Assembly (NCBI RefSeq): GCF_051245535.1
Contig: NZ_CP195303.1
Coordinates: forward strand, 1,860,001 to 1,924,000
Length of the DNA: 64,000 nt
From: Micavibrio aeruginosavorus_D
Lineage (GTDB): Bacteria > Pseudomonadota > Alphaproteobacteria > Micavibrionales > Micavibrionaceae
Direction of reading: 5' to 3'
The notes under the pieces were generated by a model. It was not told where the DNA came from. It saw only the letters and a list, made by a program, of their open reading frames with translations, and did not search any database. Below are positions 26,738 to 35,187 of this stretch, one piece after another (positions within the stretch are counted from its first letter, which is position 1; the number at the start of each line of letters is the position of its first letter). The position numbers and the translations under genes were made by a program.

Positions 26738-27517
26738 TTAGGCCGCCTTGCCGATGCCGTTTTGAATCGGCCCCTCGGCCCGGCCGTGGATGAACTGGTC
26801 CACATACGGGTTGCCGGAATTGTCCAGTTGTTCCACCGGACCGGTCCAGATGATGCGGCCTTCGTGGATCATCGCGACATCATCGGCGATTTTACGGACA
26901 CTGGCCATATCATGCGTGATCGACAAAGCGGTGGCACCCAGTTCCTTCACCGATTTCACGATCAGATTGTTGATGACATCGGCCATGATCGGGTCCAGAC
27001 CCGTGGTCGGTTCATCGAAGAAAATGATTTCCGGGGATGTCGCAATGGCGCGGGCCAGACCCACACGTTTTTGCATCCCGCCCGACAATTCCGCCGGCAT
27101 CAATTGGCCCGTGGCTTCATCAAGGCCCACAGCGATCAGTTTTTCAACGGCAATGTCATACGCCTTGCGACGGTCCATGCCACGGCCATGGATCAAACCA
27201 AAGGCCACGTTTTCCCAGACCTTGAGCGAGTCGAACAAGGCCGCGCCCTGAAACAACATGCCGAATTTGCGCATGACTTCATCACGCCCCGCAGAATCCA
27301 GCCCAACGGATTCACGACCATCAATCAGAATGGATCCGGAATCCGGACGGATAATGCCCAGCACGCATTTCAGCATGACGGATTTGCCCGTCCCCGACCC
27401 GCCGATAATCACCATCGACCGGCCCGTCTGCACGTTCAGATCCACGCCCTGCAAAACGCGTTTGGACCCGAAGGATTTATAAACATTCGACAGATGCAGC
27501 TTCGTCGTTCCGGTCAT
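26738..27517 (-). CDS. mlaF: Mla-type ABC transporter ATP-binding protein
   Basis: ATPase of the MCE/Mla phospholipid transporter that maintains outer-membrane lipid asymmetry. 259 residues: Walker A GGSGTGKS, Q-loop FQGAALFDSL, signature LSGGMQKR, Walker B IIFFDEPTTGLDP and H-loop SITHDM. It overlaps the upstream mlaE by four bases (ATGA), so the two are translationally coupled. A matching mlaD lies 25 kb away at 52543, so the transporter genes are split, as is common in alphaproteobacteria. Confidence 0.93.
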   Translation of the reverse strand: MTGTTKLHLSNVYKSFGSKRVLQGVDLNVQTGRSMVIIGGSGTGKSVMLKCVLGIIRPDSGSILIDGRESVGLDSAGRDEVMRKFGMLFQGAALFDSLKVWENVAFGLIHGRGMDRRKAYDIAVEKLIAVGLDEATGQLMPAELSGGMQKRVGLARAIATSPEIIFFDEPTTGLDPIMADVINNLIVKSVKELGATALSITHDMASVRKIADDVAMIHEGRIIWTGPVEQLDNSGNPYVDQFIHGRAEGPIQNGIGKAA

Positions 27518-28410
27518 GAGAAAAACACCTGCGTCAGGAGATAGTTGAAAATCAGGATCAGGATGGAGGCGGACACAACCGCATTCGTGGTCGCCGCGCC
27601 AACGCCCTGCGCCCCGCGTCCGGAATTGTACCCGTGATAGCACCCCATCACCGCCACGATCAGGCCGAACACAGCCGCCTTGATCAAACCGGAAATCACG
27701 TCGATATTTTCGACGACATCCCATGTTTGCGACAGATAGCGACCCGGGTTAAAGCCCAGATTATAAATGCTGACGATATAACCGCCGAACACACCGACAA
27801 TATCGCCCAGTAAAACGAGGCAGGGCAGCATCAGCGTGCCGGCCAGAACGCGCGGCGCGATCAGATATTTGAACGGGTTGACGGACAGGGTGGTCAGCGC
27901 ATCAATTTGTTCGGTCACGCGCATCGTGCCAATTTCGGCGGCAATCGCCGCACCGACGCGGCCCGCCACCATCAAACCGGCCAGCACCGGAGCCAGTTCG
28001 CGGGTCATCGATAAAACGACCACACCGGCAATCGCCCCTTCGGCATTAAAGCGGGTGAAGCCCGTGTAGGATTGCAGCGCCAGCACCATGCCCGTGAACA
28101 ACGCCGTCATGCCGACGACGGGCAGAGAATAATAACCAATGTCGATCAATTGACGCAGAACCAGACGCGGGAAATAAGGCGGCAGGAAAATATGCGCAAC
28201 GGACTGGCCCGCAAACAACGACAAGCGCCCCGCACCCCGGATCAGCCGCATGATCGTGCCGCCGATGGTTTCACACGCATCCAGCAATTTTTCCGTGATG
28301 GGGTGGGCGTGGATCTGCTTGTGCAGCGGGGGTTTGCCCGAACCCCCTCCAGGAATACCCGGCGTCTCGATCTTGGCTTCGCTGGTCATAATCACATTGT
28401 CCATCTGCAT
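27514..28410 (-). CDS. mlaE: MlaE-family ABC transporter permease
   Basis: Permease of the MCE/Mla system, about 298 residues. An unusual Gly/Pro-rich hydrophilic N-terminus (about residues 8-30) precedes the MlaE domain, with landmarks YYSLPVVGMTALFTGMVLALQ, MTRELAPVLAGLMVAGRVGAA and IGTMRVTEQIDAL. Five to six membrane helices. ATGs at 28410, 28404 and 28389 are all possible starts. It lies 43 bp downstream of alr and overlaps mlaF, so alr-mlaE-mlaF is a likely operon. Confidence 0.92.
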   Translation of the reverse strand: MQMDNVIMTSEAKIETPGIPGGGSGKPPLHKQIHAHPITEKLLDACETIGGTIMRLIRGAGRLSLFAGQSVAHIFLPPYFPRLVLRQLIDIGYYSLPVVGMTALFTGMVLALQSYTGFTRFNAEGAIAGVVVLSMTRELAPVLAGLMVAGRVGAAIAAEIGTMRVTEQIDALTTLSVNPFKYLIAPRVLAGTLMLPCLVLLGDIVGVFGGYIVSIYNLGFNPGRYLSQTWDVVENIDVISGLIKAAVFGLIVAVMGCYHGYNSGRGAQGVGAATTNAVVSASILILIFNYLLTQVFFS

Positions 28411-28453
28411 TGAATACGGAAGTCTTCTTACCCGCAAATGCCCGAAAAATCCA

Positions 28454-29590
28454 TTATTTTTCGGCTGCTAGGCCTGCATGAGCGTCCGCCTGAATCCCCG
28501 GATGGATATAGGTCCGGCGGTAGCGCGCGCCAAGGCTGGTCAGGATTTCATAGCCAATCGTCCCCGCCCGTCCCGCCAGATCATCGGCGCTTTGCCCCGG
28601 ACCGATCACATCGACCAGATCGCCGGGTTTGAGGCCCGGGACCGCCCCGGCATCCACCGTGACCAGATCCATCGACACCCGCCCCAAAATTGGGCACGCC
28701 ACGCCATTTGCATAAAGCACCCCCGCCCCACTGAGCGCGCGCAGGAACCCATCGGCATAGCCAAGCGCGACCGTGGCCACCCGCGTCGGGGCCTCCGCAC
28801 GCCATGTGGCCGAATATCCGACACTGTCCCCGGCGGGAACGGTGCGGACCTGCAACACCGGCACTTGCAACCGGATGACCGGGGCCATCGGGTTGGCCGC
28901 TTCCGGCGTCGGGTTCAGGCCATAGACCGCCATGCCGGGCCGGACCATATCCAGATGATAGGATTGCAGGCGCATCGCGCCCGATGAATTGGCGATGGAC
29001 CGCGGCACACCCGGACAGGTCCGGCGCGCCACATCATCGAACAGAGTAAATTGCCGCGCCGTCATCGGATGGTCGACCTCATCGGCGCAGGCAAAATGGC
29101 TCATCACCAGATGCAGGTTCAACCCGGCCAAGCGGGTCGGGTCATCCAGAATCGCCGCACGGTCGGTGGCATCCAACCCCAAGCGGTTCATTCCCGAATC
29201 GATATGCAAAATGCAAGGCGCCCCGGCGGCAAAGCTGCGCCACGCGCTGACCTGCCCCAGATCGTTCAGCACCGGGGTCAGGCGATGCGCCCGGTAATCC
29301 TGCGCCGCGCCGGGATACAACCCGCCCAGAACCGCAATATTTTCCGCCCCCGGGAACAGGCCGCGCAACGCCACCCCTTCATCCGGCGTGGCGACAAAAA
29401 ACGTCTTCACCCCACAGGCGCGCAAGGTTTGCGCCACAGGGACCAGCCCCAGCCCATAGGCATCCGCTTTGACCACACCGGCGACTGCACAATGCGGGCC
29501 GACAACATCCTGAAAATGGCGGATATTGGCGGATATGGCGTTTAAATCAATGGTCAGGCGACCGCCTGTTAACGGATCAGATATCATCAT
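28454..29590 (-). CDS. alr: Alanine racemase
   Basis: PLP enzyme interconverting L- and D-alanine for peptidoglycan. 378 residues: PLP Lys41 in VVKADAYGLG, catalytic Tyr in SVGYSATWRAE (about 270), and GRVSMDLVTVD. D-Ala supply connects it to the VanX-like gene and PBP1A nearby. Two adjacent ATGs at the start are alternatives. In many alphaproteobacteria alr follows dnaB directly; here a pseudopilin-like gene in the opposite direction lies between them. Confidence 0.95.
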   Translation of the reverse strand: MMISDPLTGGRLTIDLNAISANIRHFQDVVGPHCAVAGVVKADAYGLGLVPVAQTLRACGVKTFFVATPDEGVALRGLFPGAENIAVLGGLYPGAAQDYRAHRLTPVLNDLGQVSAWRSFAAGAPCILHIDSGMNRLGLDATDRAAILDDPTRLAGLNLHLVMSHFACADEVDHPMTARQFTLFDDVARRTCPGVPRSIANSSGAMRLQSYHLDMVRPGMAVYGLNPTPEAANPMAPVIRLQVPVLQVRTVPAGDSVGYSATWRAEAPTRVATVALGYADGFLRALSGAGVLYANGVACPILGRVSMDLVTVDAGAVPGLKPGDLVDVIGPGQSADDLAGRAGTIGYEILTSLGARYRRTYIHPGIQADAHAGLAAEK

Positions 29591-29650
29591 GGGCCATAAT
29601 TTATCATAGTTTCCCGTTCGGGTCAGAGCAGTTTTGCGGTACCATAAATT

Positions 29651-30421
29651 ATGATGAATCAGCGTAATTTTAAAATCTCAACACCTGACCGCGCCACCGA
29701 AAATGGCAACGTCCTGTTCTTGATCCTGATTGCCGTGGCGTTGTTTGCGGCCCTGACCTTTGCCGTTGTACAAACGCGGGGCGGCGGCAGTGACGCCAAC
29801 AAGGAAAAACTCCAAATCGCCGCATCACAACTGGCCCAATATGGCGGCGATATCGAAGCCGCCATTTTGCGCATGCGCGTGGGCAAGGGCATGGGCCCGG
29901 ACGTGATGAGCTTTGAAACGCCGTTCCTGTCATCCGCCAATTACACCAACCCGGATTGCGCGATTGATGATTGCAAGGTCTACCTGCCCAAGGGCGGCGC
30001 CATTTCATACAACACCCCCAACGACGAATGGCTGGATTGGAGCCAGAACACGCAACCCCATTGGGGCGGATGGTTGTTTACCGGCGGATCATGCGTCCCC
30101 GGTGTCGGGCTGGGCAATGATGCCACCTGCAACGGCGACATTGCCAATCTGGAACTGATCGCCATTGTGCCGTACATCCAGCGCGACGTGTGCATGGAGA
30201 TTAACCGCCGGAAGGAAATCACCACCGGCGCAACATTGCCGCCGCAGGATCAGGGCAACGCGTGGATCAACAACCCGGAATTTGCGGGCACCTTCACCAC
30301 AGGGGAGGCCATTTCCTCGGCTGGCGATGAATTGTTTGGCCGGACCGAGGGCTGCTTCGAAGGGGGCGGCACCCCTGCATCGGGCACCTATCATTATTTC
30401 AAGGTTCTGATTGAACGATAG
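29651..30421 (+). CDS. Pseudopilin-like protein, paralogue 1
   Basis: A 256-residue protein with a hydrophilic leader, one hydrophobic helix at about 20-42 preceded by ENGNVLFLIL, and an exported C-terminal domain with several Cys. The N-terminus resembles pilin/pseudopilin or TadE-like anchors but lacks a canonical G/FxxxxE prepilin site. Its C-terminal third (PYIQRDVCMEIN, PPQD, FAGTFTTGEAI, GCFEGG, YHYFKVLIER) matches the gene at 58305. Monocistronic, with its own terminator. Function unknown; a minor pilin-like surface or secretion component is a guess. Confidence 0.7.
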   Translation: MMNQRNFKISTPDRATENGNVLFLILIAVALFAALTFAVVQTRGGGSDANKEKLQIAASQLAQYGGDIEAAILRMRVGKGMGPDVMSFETPFLSSANYTNPDCAIDDCKVYLPKGGAISYNTPNDEWLDWSQNTQPHWGGWLFTGGSCVPGVGLGNDATCNGDIANLELIAIVPYIQRDVCMEINRRKEITTGATLPPQDQGNAWINNPEFAGTFTTGEAISSAGDELFGRTEGCFEGGGTPASGTYHYFKVLIER

Positions 30422-30450
30422 AAAAAACCCCCGCCAGTGCGGGGGTTTTT
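30422..30450. terminator. Bidirectional rho-independent terminator
   Basis: ACCCCCGC-cagt-GCGGGGGT stem with A run before and T run after. It serves the pseudopilin-like gene and the convergent dnaB, which ends at 30452. Confidence 0.9.
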
Positions 30451-30451
30451 C

Positions 30452-31957
30452 TTATTCGTAATCGCGTGTGGGGCCGTGGAAATGATCCAGGTTGGCAAAG
30501 CGCGTCAGGTTGCCATCGAAGAACAACCGCACCGTCCCAATCGGGCCGTGACGCTGTTTCGCGATAATGGTTTCGGCCACATTGTGGAGCTGTTCCATTT
30601 TTTGCTGCCATTCAATGTGCTTGTCCGTGCCCGGTTCCGGTTCGGATCGGGACAGATAATACTCTTCGCGGTACACGAACATAACAACGTCCGAGTCCTG
30701 CTCAATCGAGCCCGATTCACGCAAGTCGGACAATTGCGGGCGTTTATCATCACGCTGTTCCACCGCACGTGAAAGCTGGGACAGGGCAATGACTGGAATA
30801 TCCAGTTCCTTGGCAATCGCTTTCAGACCACGGGTAATTTCAGACACTTCGTTCACGCGGTTTTCAACCGACTGGCGCGACCCCGACCCCTGCAGCAATT
30901 GCAAATAGTCGATGACGATCAAACCCAGACCGCTTTGGCGTTTCAAACGCCGCGCGCGTGTGCGCACCGCGCCAATGGACAAAGCCGGCGTATCATCAAT
31001 ATACAACGGCACTTGCGACAGGCGGTGTGATGCCTCGACAAAGCGGCGGAAATCATTTTCGGTCAGCTTACCCTTACGGATGGAGTCACCGGAAATTTCC
31101 GCCTGATCCGCCAGAATACGGGTCGCCAACTGGTCGGATGACATTTCCAGAGAGAAGAACCCAACCACGGCCCCTTCTTTCCCGCCTGTCTGCGCGTAAC
31201 GGTTTGCGGCATTGAAGGCGATGTTGGTGGCCAATGTGGTTTTACCCATCGACGGACGACCCGCGAGGATCAGCAAGTCGGAGGGGTGCAGACCGCCCAG
31301 TTTTTCATCCAGATCGCGCAGGCCCGTCGTCACGCCCGTGACGTGACCGTCGGTTTTATAAGCCTTGTCCGCAATTTCAATTGCGCGCGCGACGGAGTCC
31401 TTAAGCGTTACGAATCCTTTGCGCCCGTCACCGGATTCGGCGAGAATAAACAGGCGGTTTTCCGCCATCTCAATCGCCTTGGTCGCGTCGCGTTCGATGG
31501 TTTGTTCAAACGCATCATTCACAACATCTTCGCCCAGCGCGATCAGCTCGCGGCGCAAATGCAGATCATACAGGTTGAGCGCGTAATCCGTCGCGCTGAT
31601 GACCGTAATCACCGCGCTGGCCAGATCGGCCAGATATTGCGTGCCACCCACGGACGACAAATCGGAATCCGTTTCGAAAAACCCTTTCAACGTCACCGGC
31701 GATGCGGTTTGGCCGCGTTCGATCAAACGCTGAATGGCTTCGAAAATGCGCTGGTGCGCGGGGTGAAAGAAATGGGCGGGCTTCAGGAAATCGATGCGTT
31801 CCAGCACGCGGTTATCAACCAGCAGCGCGCCGAGCAAGCCCTGCTCTGCCTCCAGATTGTGGGGCAAGGTCCGGTAATTCCGCTCCGCGGATACCATCGG
31901 ATCGTTCAGGGGAATGTCATCCTTGCGGGCAAGGTTCGTGTTTGCTGTCGTGCTCAT
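30452..31957 (-). CDS. dnaB: Replicative DNA helicase
   Basis: Hexameric 5'-3' helicase of the replication fork. 501 residues: an N-terminal DnaB domain (LPHNLEAEQGLLGALLVDN near 32), a linker, and a RecA-like core with Walker A GRPSMGKTTLATN (about 232), Walker B LIVIDYLQLLQG, and the C-terminal motif SDLRESGSIEQDSD. No intein is present. It follows the rpsF-rpsR-rplI operon, from which a terminator and a palindromic repeat separate it. Confidence 0.97.
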   Translation of the reverse strand: MSTTANTNLARKDDIPLNDPMVSAERNYRTLPHNLEAEQGLLGALLVDNRVLERIDFLKPAHFFHPAHQRIFEAIQRLIERGQTASPVTLKGFFETDSDLSSVGGTQYLADLASAVITVISATDYALNLYDLHLRRELIALGEDVVNDAFEQTIERDATKAIEMAENRLFILAESGDGRKGFVTLKDSVARAIEIADKAYKTDGHVTGVTTGLRDLDEKLGGLHPSDLLILAGRPSMGKTTLATNIAFNAANRYAQTGGKEGAVVGFFSLEMSSDQLATRILADQAEISGDSIRKGKLTENDFRRFVEASHRLSQVPLYIDDTPALSIGAVRTRARRLKRQSGLGLIVIDYLQLLQGSGSRQSVENRVNEVSEITRGLKAIAKELDIPVIALSQLSRAVEQRDDKRPQLSDLRESGSIEQDSDVVMFVYREEYYLSRSEPEPGTDKHIEWQQKMEQLHNVAETIIAKQRHGPIGTVRLFFDGNLTRFANLDHFHGPTRDYE

Positions 31958-32036
31958 GGGGACGGACTGTAATCAATTCCCGGTGCGCGCGCCACAAGCG
32001 CATCACACCCCCCATGTGAATTGCGGGGATAGATGG

Positions 32037-32160
32037 GAATTTCAGAATCTCTGAATCTCAGAATTTCGGAATCTCAGAACCCCTCTCCCCTTGGGAGAGG
32101 GGCAGGGGAGAGGGTCTTTTCCGATATTCTGAGATTCCGAGATTCTGAAGTTCCGGAAAA
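32037..32160. repeat. Large nested palindrome with CCCTCTCC-type core (family B)
   Basis: The outer arms are inverted copies of TTCAGAATCTCxGAATCTCAGAA (the left arm contains an extra partial duplication). The core is CCCCTCTCCCCTTGGGAGAGGGG followed by GGGGAGAGGG. Together with the next terminator this fills the 291-bp gap between dnaB and rplI. No gene is seen. Confidence 0.8.
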
Positions 32161-32165
32161 AGAAA

Positions 32166-32197
32166 AAGCCCGCAGGCTGGTAGAACCTGCGGGCTTC
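32166..32197 (-). terminator. Terminator of the rpsF-rpsR-rplI operon
   Basis: A strong AAGCCCGCAGG/CCTGCGGGCTT hairpin. On the minus strand it follows rplI. The sequence downstream on that strand is CTTTTTCTTTTT, a good T tract. Confidence 0.8.
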
Positions 32198-32248
32198 CGT
32201 AATCAGCTATATCCCTTGGGGAGAAACAGCCGAACCTGTTGTCGAGGC

Positions 32249-32953
32249 TCAGGCGGTTTCGCCTTCTTCGGCGGCGGTTTCTTCTACATCATCTGCATGT
32301 TTTGCGGACTTTGCAGCTTTCTTAGCGGCCTTTTTGTCAGCTTTCGCGTTGGCTTCTGCGGAGCGCTCTTGCTCCAAAGCCAGGGCTTCATCATCCAGCA
32401 GGGCGGCCTTGTCGGCGGCACCTTCTGCAAGTTCAGCAGCACGGGCATCAGCAGCCAGTTTCGCTTTACCGGTTTTCGCCTGGATCGCTGCTTCCTCTTC
32501 CGAACGTGCAACGTTGACCATAACGTCAACCTTCACTTCCGGGTGCAGGGAAACAGTGACCGGGGCCAGACCCAGTGATTTGAACGGAACGTTCATCACA
32601 ACTTGGCTGCGGCCAACGATTGCTTTCAGCTGTTCTTCAATCGCTTCGGCAATGTCACGCGTGGTGACGGAACCGTACAAATGGCCACCTTCGGATGCCA
32701 GACGGATCAGAACGATCGTCTTGCCTTCCAAAGATTTTGCCACTTTCTGGGCGTCAGCGCGTTTTTCCGCGTTGCGTTTTTCCAGTTCAGCTTTTTGGGC
32801 TTCGAAATGGGCCACGTTATCCGGGGTCGCGCGCAGGGCTTTTTTCTGCGGGATCAGGTAATTGCGGGCATAACCCGGCTTTACCTTCACCAGCGCACCC
32901 ATTGCACCCAGGTTTTCAACGCGTTCCAGAAGGATCACTTCCATGTTCGCCAT
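32249..32953 (-). CDS. rplI: 50S ribosomal protein L9 with long C-terminal tail
   Basis: Ribosomal protein L9. The normal protein (about 148 residues) is recognisable in 1-150: MEVILLERVENLGAMGALVKVKPGYARN-type N-domain, connecting helix and C-domain ending KVDVMVNVARSEEEA. Here it reaches 234 residues, with an added low-complexity, highly charged tail (about 158-234; Ala, Lys, Glu rich, such as KADKKAAKKAAKSAKHADD). AGAAGGAG lies eight bases before the ATG. Last gene of the S6-S18-L9 operon. Confidence 0.95.
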   Translation of the reverse strand: MANMEVILLERVENLGAMGALVKVKPGYARNYLIPQKKALRATPDNVAHFEAQKAELEKRNAEKRADAQKVAKSLEGKTIVLIRLASEGGHLYGSVTTRDIAEAIEEQLKAIVGRSQVVMNVPFKSLGLAPVTVSLHPEVKVDVMVNVARSEEEAAIQAKTGKAKLAADARAAELAEGAADKAALLDDEALALEQERSAEANAKADKKAAKKAAKSAKHADDVEETAAEEGETA

Positions 32954-32975
32954 GATCTATACTCCTTCTATCCGA

Positions 32976-33383
32976 TTACTGTTGGAACGGACGCGGTGCG
33001 CGTTCGCCACGAGATTCATTACGATCACCACGGTCGCCGCGATCGTTGCCGCGGAATTCACCGCCACCACGATATTCGCCACGGCCTTCCGGACGCGGAC
33101 CACGCGGGGCGCTGTCCATTTCCTGACGAACGTACGGCATCAGAGCCATGAAACGGGCGCGTTTAATCGCGTTGGCCAGTTCACGTTGTTTCTTCTGTGA
33201 TACGGCCGTGATACGGCTCGGCATGATTTTGCCGCGCTCGGACACATAACGGCCCAGAGTACGCACGTCTTTCCAGTCGATTGCCGGAGCATTCGGACCA
33301 GAGAACGGGCACGTCTTGCGACGACGGAAGAACGGGCGGCGGCCAGCCGGGCCACCAGCGGATTTTTGCATCTCTTCAGACAT
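32976..33383 (-). CDS. rpsR: 30S ribosomal protein S18 with Arg-Gly-rich tail
   Basis: Ribosomal protein S18. The conserved core is about residues 15-90 (RRKTCPFSG, IDWKDVRTLGRYVSERGKIMPSRIT, KKQRELANAIKRARFMALMPY). It is followed by an unusual 45-residue tail of RG/RGG/RGD-like repeats (PRGPRPEGRGEYRGGGEFRG region), making it 135 residues against 75-90 normally. The start overlaps the rpsF stop by one base (TAATG). Confidence 0.95.
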   Translation of the reverse strand: MSEEMQKSAGGPAGRRPFFRRRKTCPFSGPNAPAIDWKDVRTLGRYVSERGKIMPSRITAVSQKKQRELANAIKRARFMALMPYVRQEMDSAPRGPRPEGRGEYRGGGEFRGNDRGDRGDRNESRGERAPRPFQQ

Positions 33384-33742
33384 TATGCGGCTTCCTTGTC
33401 AAAATCGTTATCATTGGAACGATCACCGCCCAGAATGGCCGACGGGCCCTTGGACAGTTCGTCCATACGAACGCTGATGTGGCGCAGAACGTCTTCGTTC
33501 AGGCGCATGTTACGCTCCATCTCCAGCAGTGCCGGAGCCGGGGTGTCCAGTTCCATCAGAACATAATGGCCTTTGCGGTTTTTCTTGATGCGGTAAGCCA
33601 GCGTGCGCAGGCCCCAGCTTTCGGTTTTCACGATCTTGCCACCGTTGTTGGTGATCAGATCGGAAAATTGCTTGGTCAGATCTTCGACTTGCGTCGCGCT
33701 CAGATCTTGCCGTGCGATAAACACGGTTTCATAGAAAGGCAT
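33383..33742 (-). CDS. rpsF: 30S ribosomal protein S6
   Basis: 119 residues, opening MPFYETVFIARQDLSATQVEDL and containing the S6 core YRIKKNRKGHYVLMELD. S6 binds S18 and 16S rRNA in the platform of the small subunit. First gene of the operon; GAGGAG lies about eight bases before the ATG. Ends with Asp/Glu/Lys-rich residues near the normal length for alphaproteobacterial S6. Confidence 0.97.
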   Translation of the reverse strand: MPFYETVFIARQDLSATQVEDLTKQFSDLITNNGGKIVKTESWGLRTLAYRIKKNRKGHYVLMELDTPAPALLEMERNMRLNEDVLRHISVRMDELSKGPSAILGGDRSNDNDFDKEAA

Positions 33743-33984
33743 ACTCGTTTCTCCTCTCGGGTTTCAGAAGTCCGGAACAATAAGTATTCCGGACCCCATC
33801 AGCCAACACCACCATGGTGCTGGCGAGGTTCATCTTGGGGATTCCCAAGGAACGGGGGGCACTATACGGATCCCGGCCCTTGAATCAAGGAAATTCCGGC
33901 GTTTTATTGGAAAAAAGCGATTCCCAAACGTTTCCGGGGCCGTTTCAGCGGCCAACGCCCACTATTCCCCCGCTCGCCCCCATT

Positions 33985-34067
33985 GTCATTCCCGCGAAAG
34001 CGGGAATCCAGGGGACCGGGATAATAGTGCGCCCATGGCTCTGGATTCCCGCTTTCGCGGGAATGAC
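33985..34067. repeat. GTCAT-family palindromic repeat
   Basis: Units GTCATTCCCGCGAAAGCGGG and CCCGCTTTCGCGGGAATGAC facing each other around a 35-bp spacer. It occupies the middle of the 353-bp space between rpsF and the next gene. The remainder of that space holds no gene I can support; the rpsF promoter probably lies there. Confidence 0.85.
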
Positions 34068-34095
34068 AAAGAAAGACATAAGAATTATGGAAACA

Positions 34096-34362
34096 TTATT
34101 CCGGACGCGGCCCGCGATACGGGTTCTGCTGCAATTTTTGTCCCAACAACGCCCAACGCGCCGCCGAACGATCGGCATCCTCTTTCCAGACCTGATCCAG
34201 ATAGGCCCCCGACTTGTCCTTGAAGACACAGGTCAAGGGAGCGAAATAAAGCTTCGCCGTGCTGGCCAGACTACCCGGCACACCCTGTGCCATGTGGCCA
34301 AACACCGTTTTCAAATCCCAGCCCGCGGCTTTTACGCCATTCACAATTGTTTGCTTATCCAT
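34096..34362 (-). CDS. Small hypothetical protein
   Basis: An 88-residue basic, soluble protein starting MDKQTIVNGVKAAGWDL and ending NPYRGPRPE. Not recognised. The second of two nearby ATGs was chosen because CAGGGA lies at proper spacing upstream of it; the first would leave the ribosome binding site touching the start codon. Weakly connected to the DUF1826 gene upstream by a 115-bp gap. Confidence 0.55.
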   Translation of the reverse strand: MDKQTIVNGVKAAGWDLKTVFGHMAQGVPGSLASTAKLYFAPLTCVFKDKSGAYLDQVWKEDADRSAARWALLGQKLQQNPYRGPRPE

Positions 34363-34477
34363 TGTATCCATCCCTGAAATAATCCGCGCACCATAGAAAA
34401 GAAAGAAGGAAAACGCAAACACACCTGCACAAAGCGAGGATGGAAAAATGGCGGGCTCTGAAAATACAGGCTGACCG

Positions 34478-35182
34478 TCAGAACGGCCACATCACCATCA
34501 CCAAACGGTAACCGGGGACCGGTGGGCTGCCGTGGATCAGGGCTTGATCCGTATCGCGGCATTTTAAAAGCAGTAAATCGCCGGGCGCGGTGGGTTGGGC
34601 CAGCGTGTCATTGGCGCGGACGGGGGTCCCCTGAATATCGCGGCCATTTTCACGCATCGTGCAATCGGGCCGCCACCATGTGCCCGCCGCGCCGCGCAAT
34701 GTGATCAGGCCGAGCGTGTCCCCTTTATCCGTATGCCAGAAATTATTTTCAGAGGGCTGGAAGGCCATCAACGATGTTCCGACACTGCCACCATTGGGTT
34801 TGCACACGGCGGCAAAATGCCCGACCAGATCAATGATCGTGCGGGCCACATCCATGCGCCCACCATTCCCCCCATCAGGACCGTCGGGAAAGCCGGCATC
34901 CTCCAGCGCATAATCCAGCGCCAGCAAACGGCTTTCATCGCGCAATTGGTTGACCGACCATGCGTAATTCAAAATTTCACGGCGATAGTCAGACGTCCAC
35001 CGGACATCCGGCGACAACGTGGAAATGTCGAGATCCATGAGATAGGAATTATTCGCCGTCGGGGCCGCGCCCCGCCACACCGCCAGATTCAAACGCGGAT
35101 CGCGGATCATGGCCAGAACGCCGGGATCATCACCCAGCGCGGCCTGTCCAAATTCTTCGCGGTAGCGGTGGGCCGAAACCAT
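34478..35182 (-). CDS. DUF1826-like protein
   Basis: A 234-residue protein resembling the DUF1826 family: NNFWHTDKGDTLGLITLRGAAGTWW (about 145-170) matches that family's conserved N..WHTD..R...TLRGPGT.W region, and GDLLLLKCRD...LIHGSPP lies near the end. The HxD pair followed by a distant His resembles an iron/2-oxoglutarate oxygenase fold, but that is inference. A TTG start ten codons upstream is possible. It begins five bases after the stop of the upstream gene, so the two are probably co-translated. Confidence 0.6.
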   Translation of the reverse strand: MVSAHRYREEFGQAALGDDPGVLAMIRDPRLNLAVWRGAAPTANNSYLMDLDISTLSPDVRWTSDYRREILNYAWSVNQLRDESRLLALDYALEDAGFPDGPDGGNGGRMDVARTIIDLVGHFAAVCKPNGGSVGTSLMAFQPSENNFWHTDKGDTLGLITLRGAAGTWWRPDCTMRENGRDIQGTPVRANDTLAQPTAPGDLLLLKCRDTDQALIHGSPPVPGYRLVMVMWPF

Positions 35183-35187
35183 GGGCG

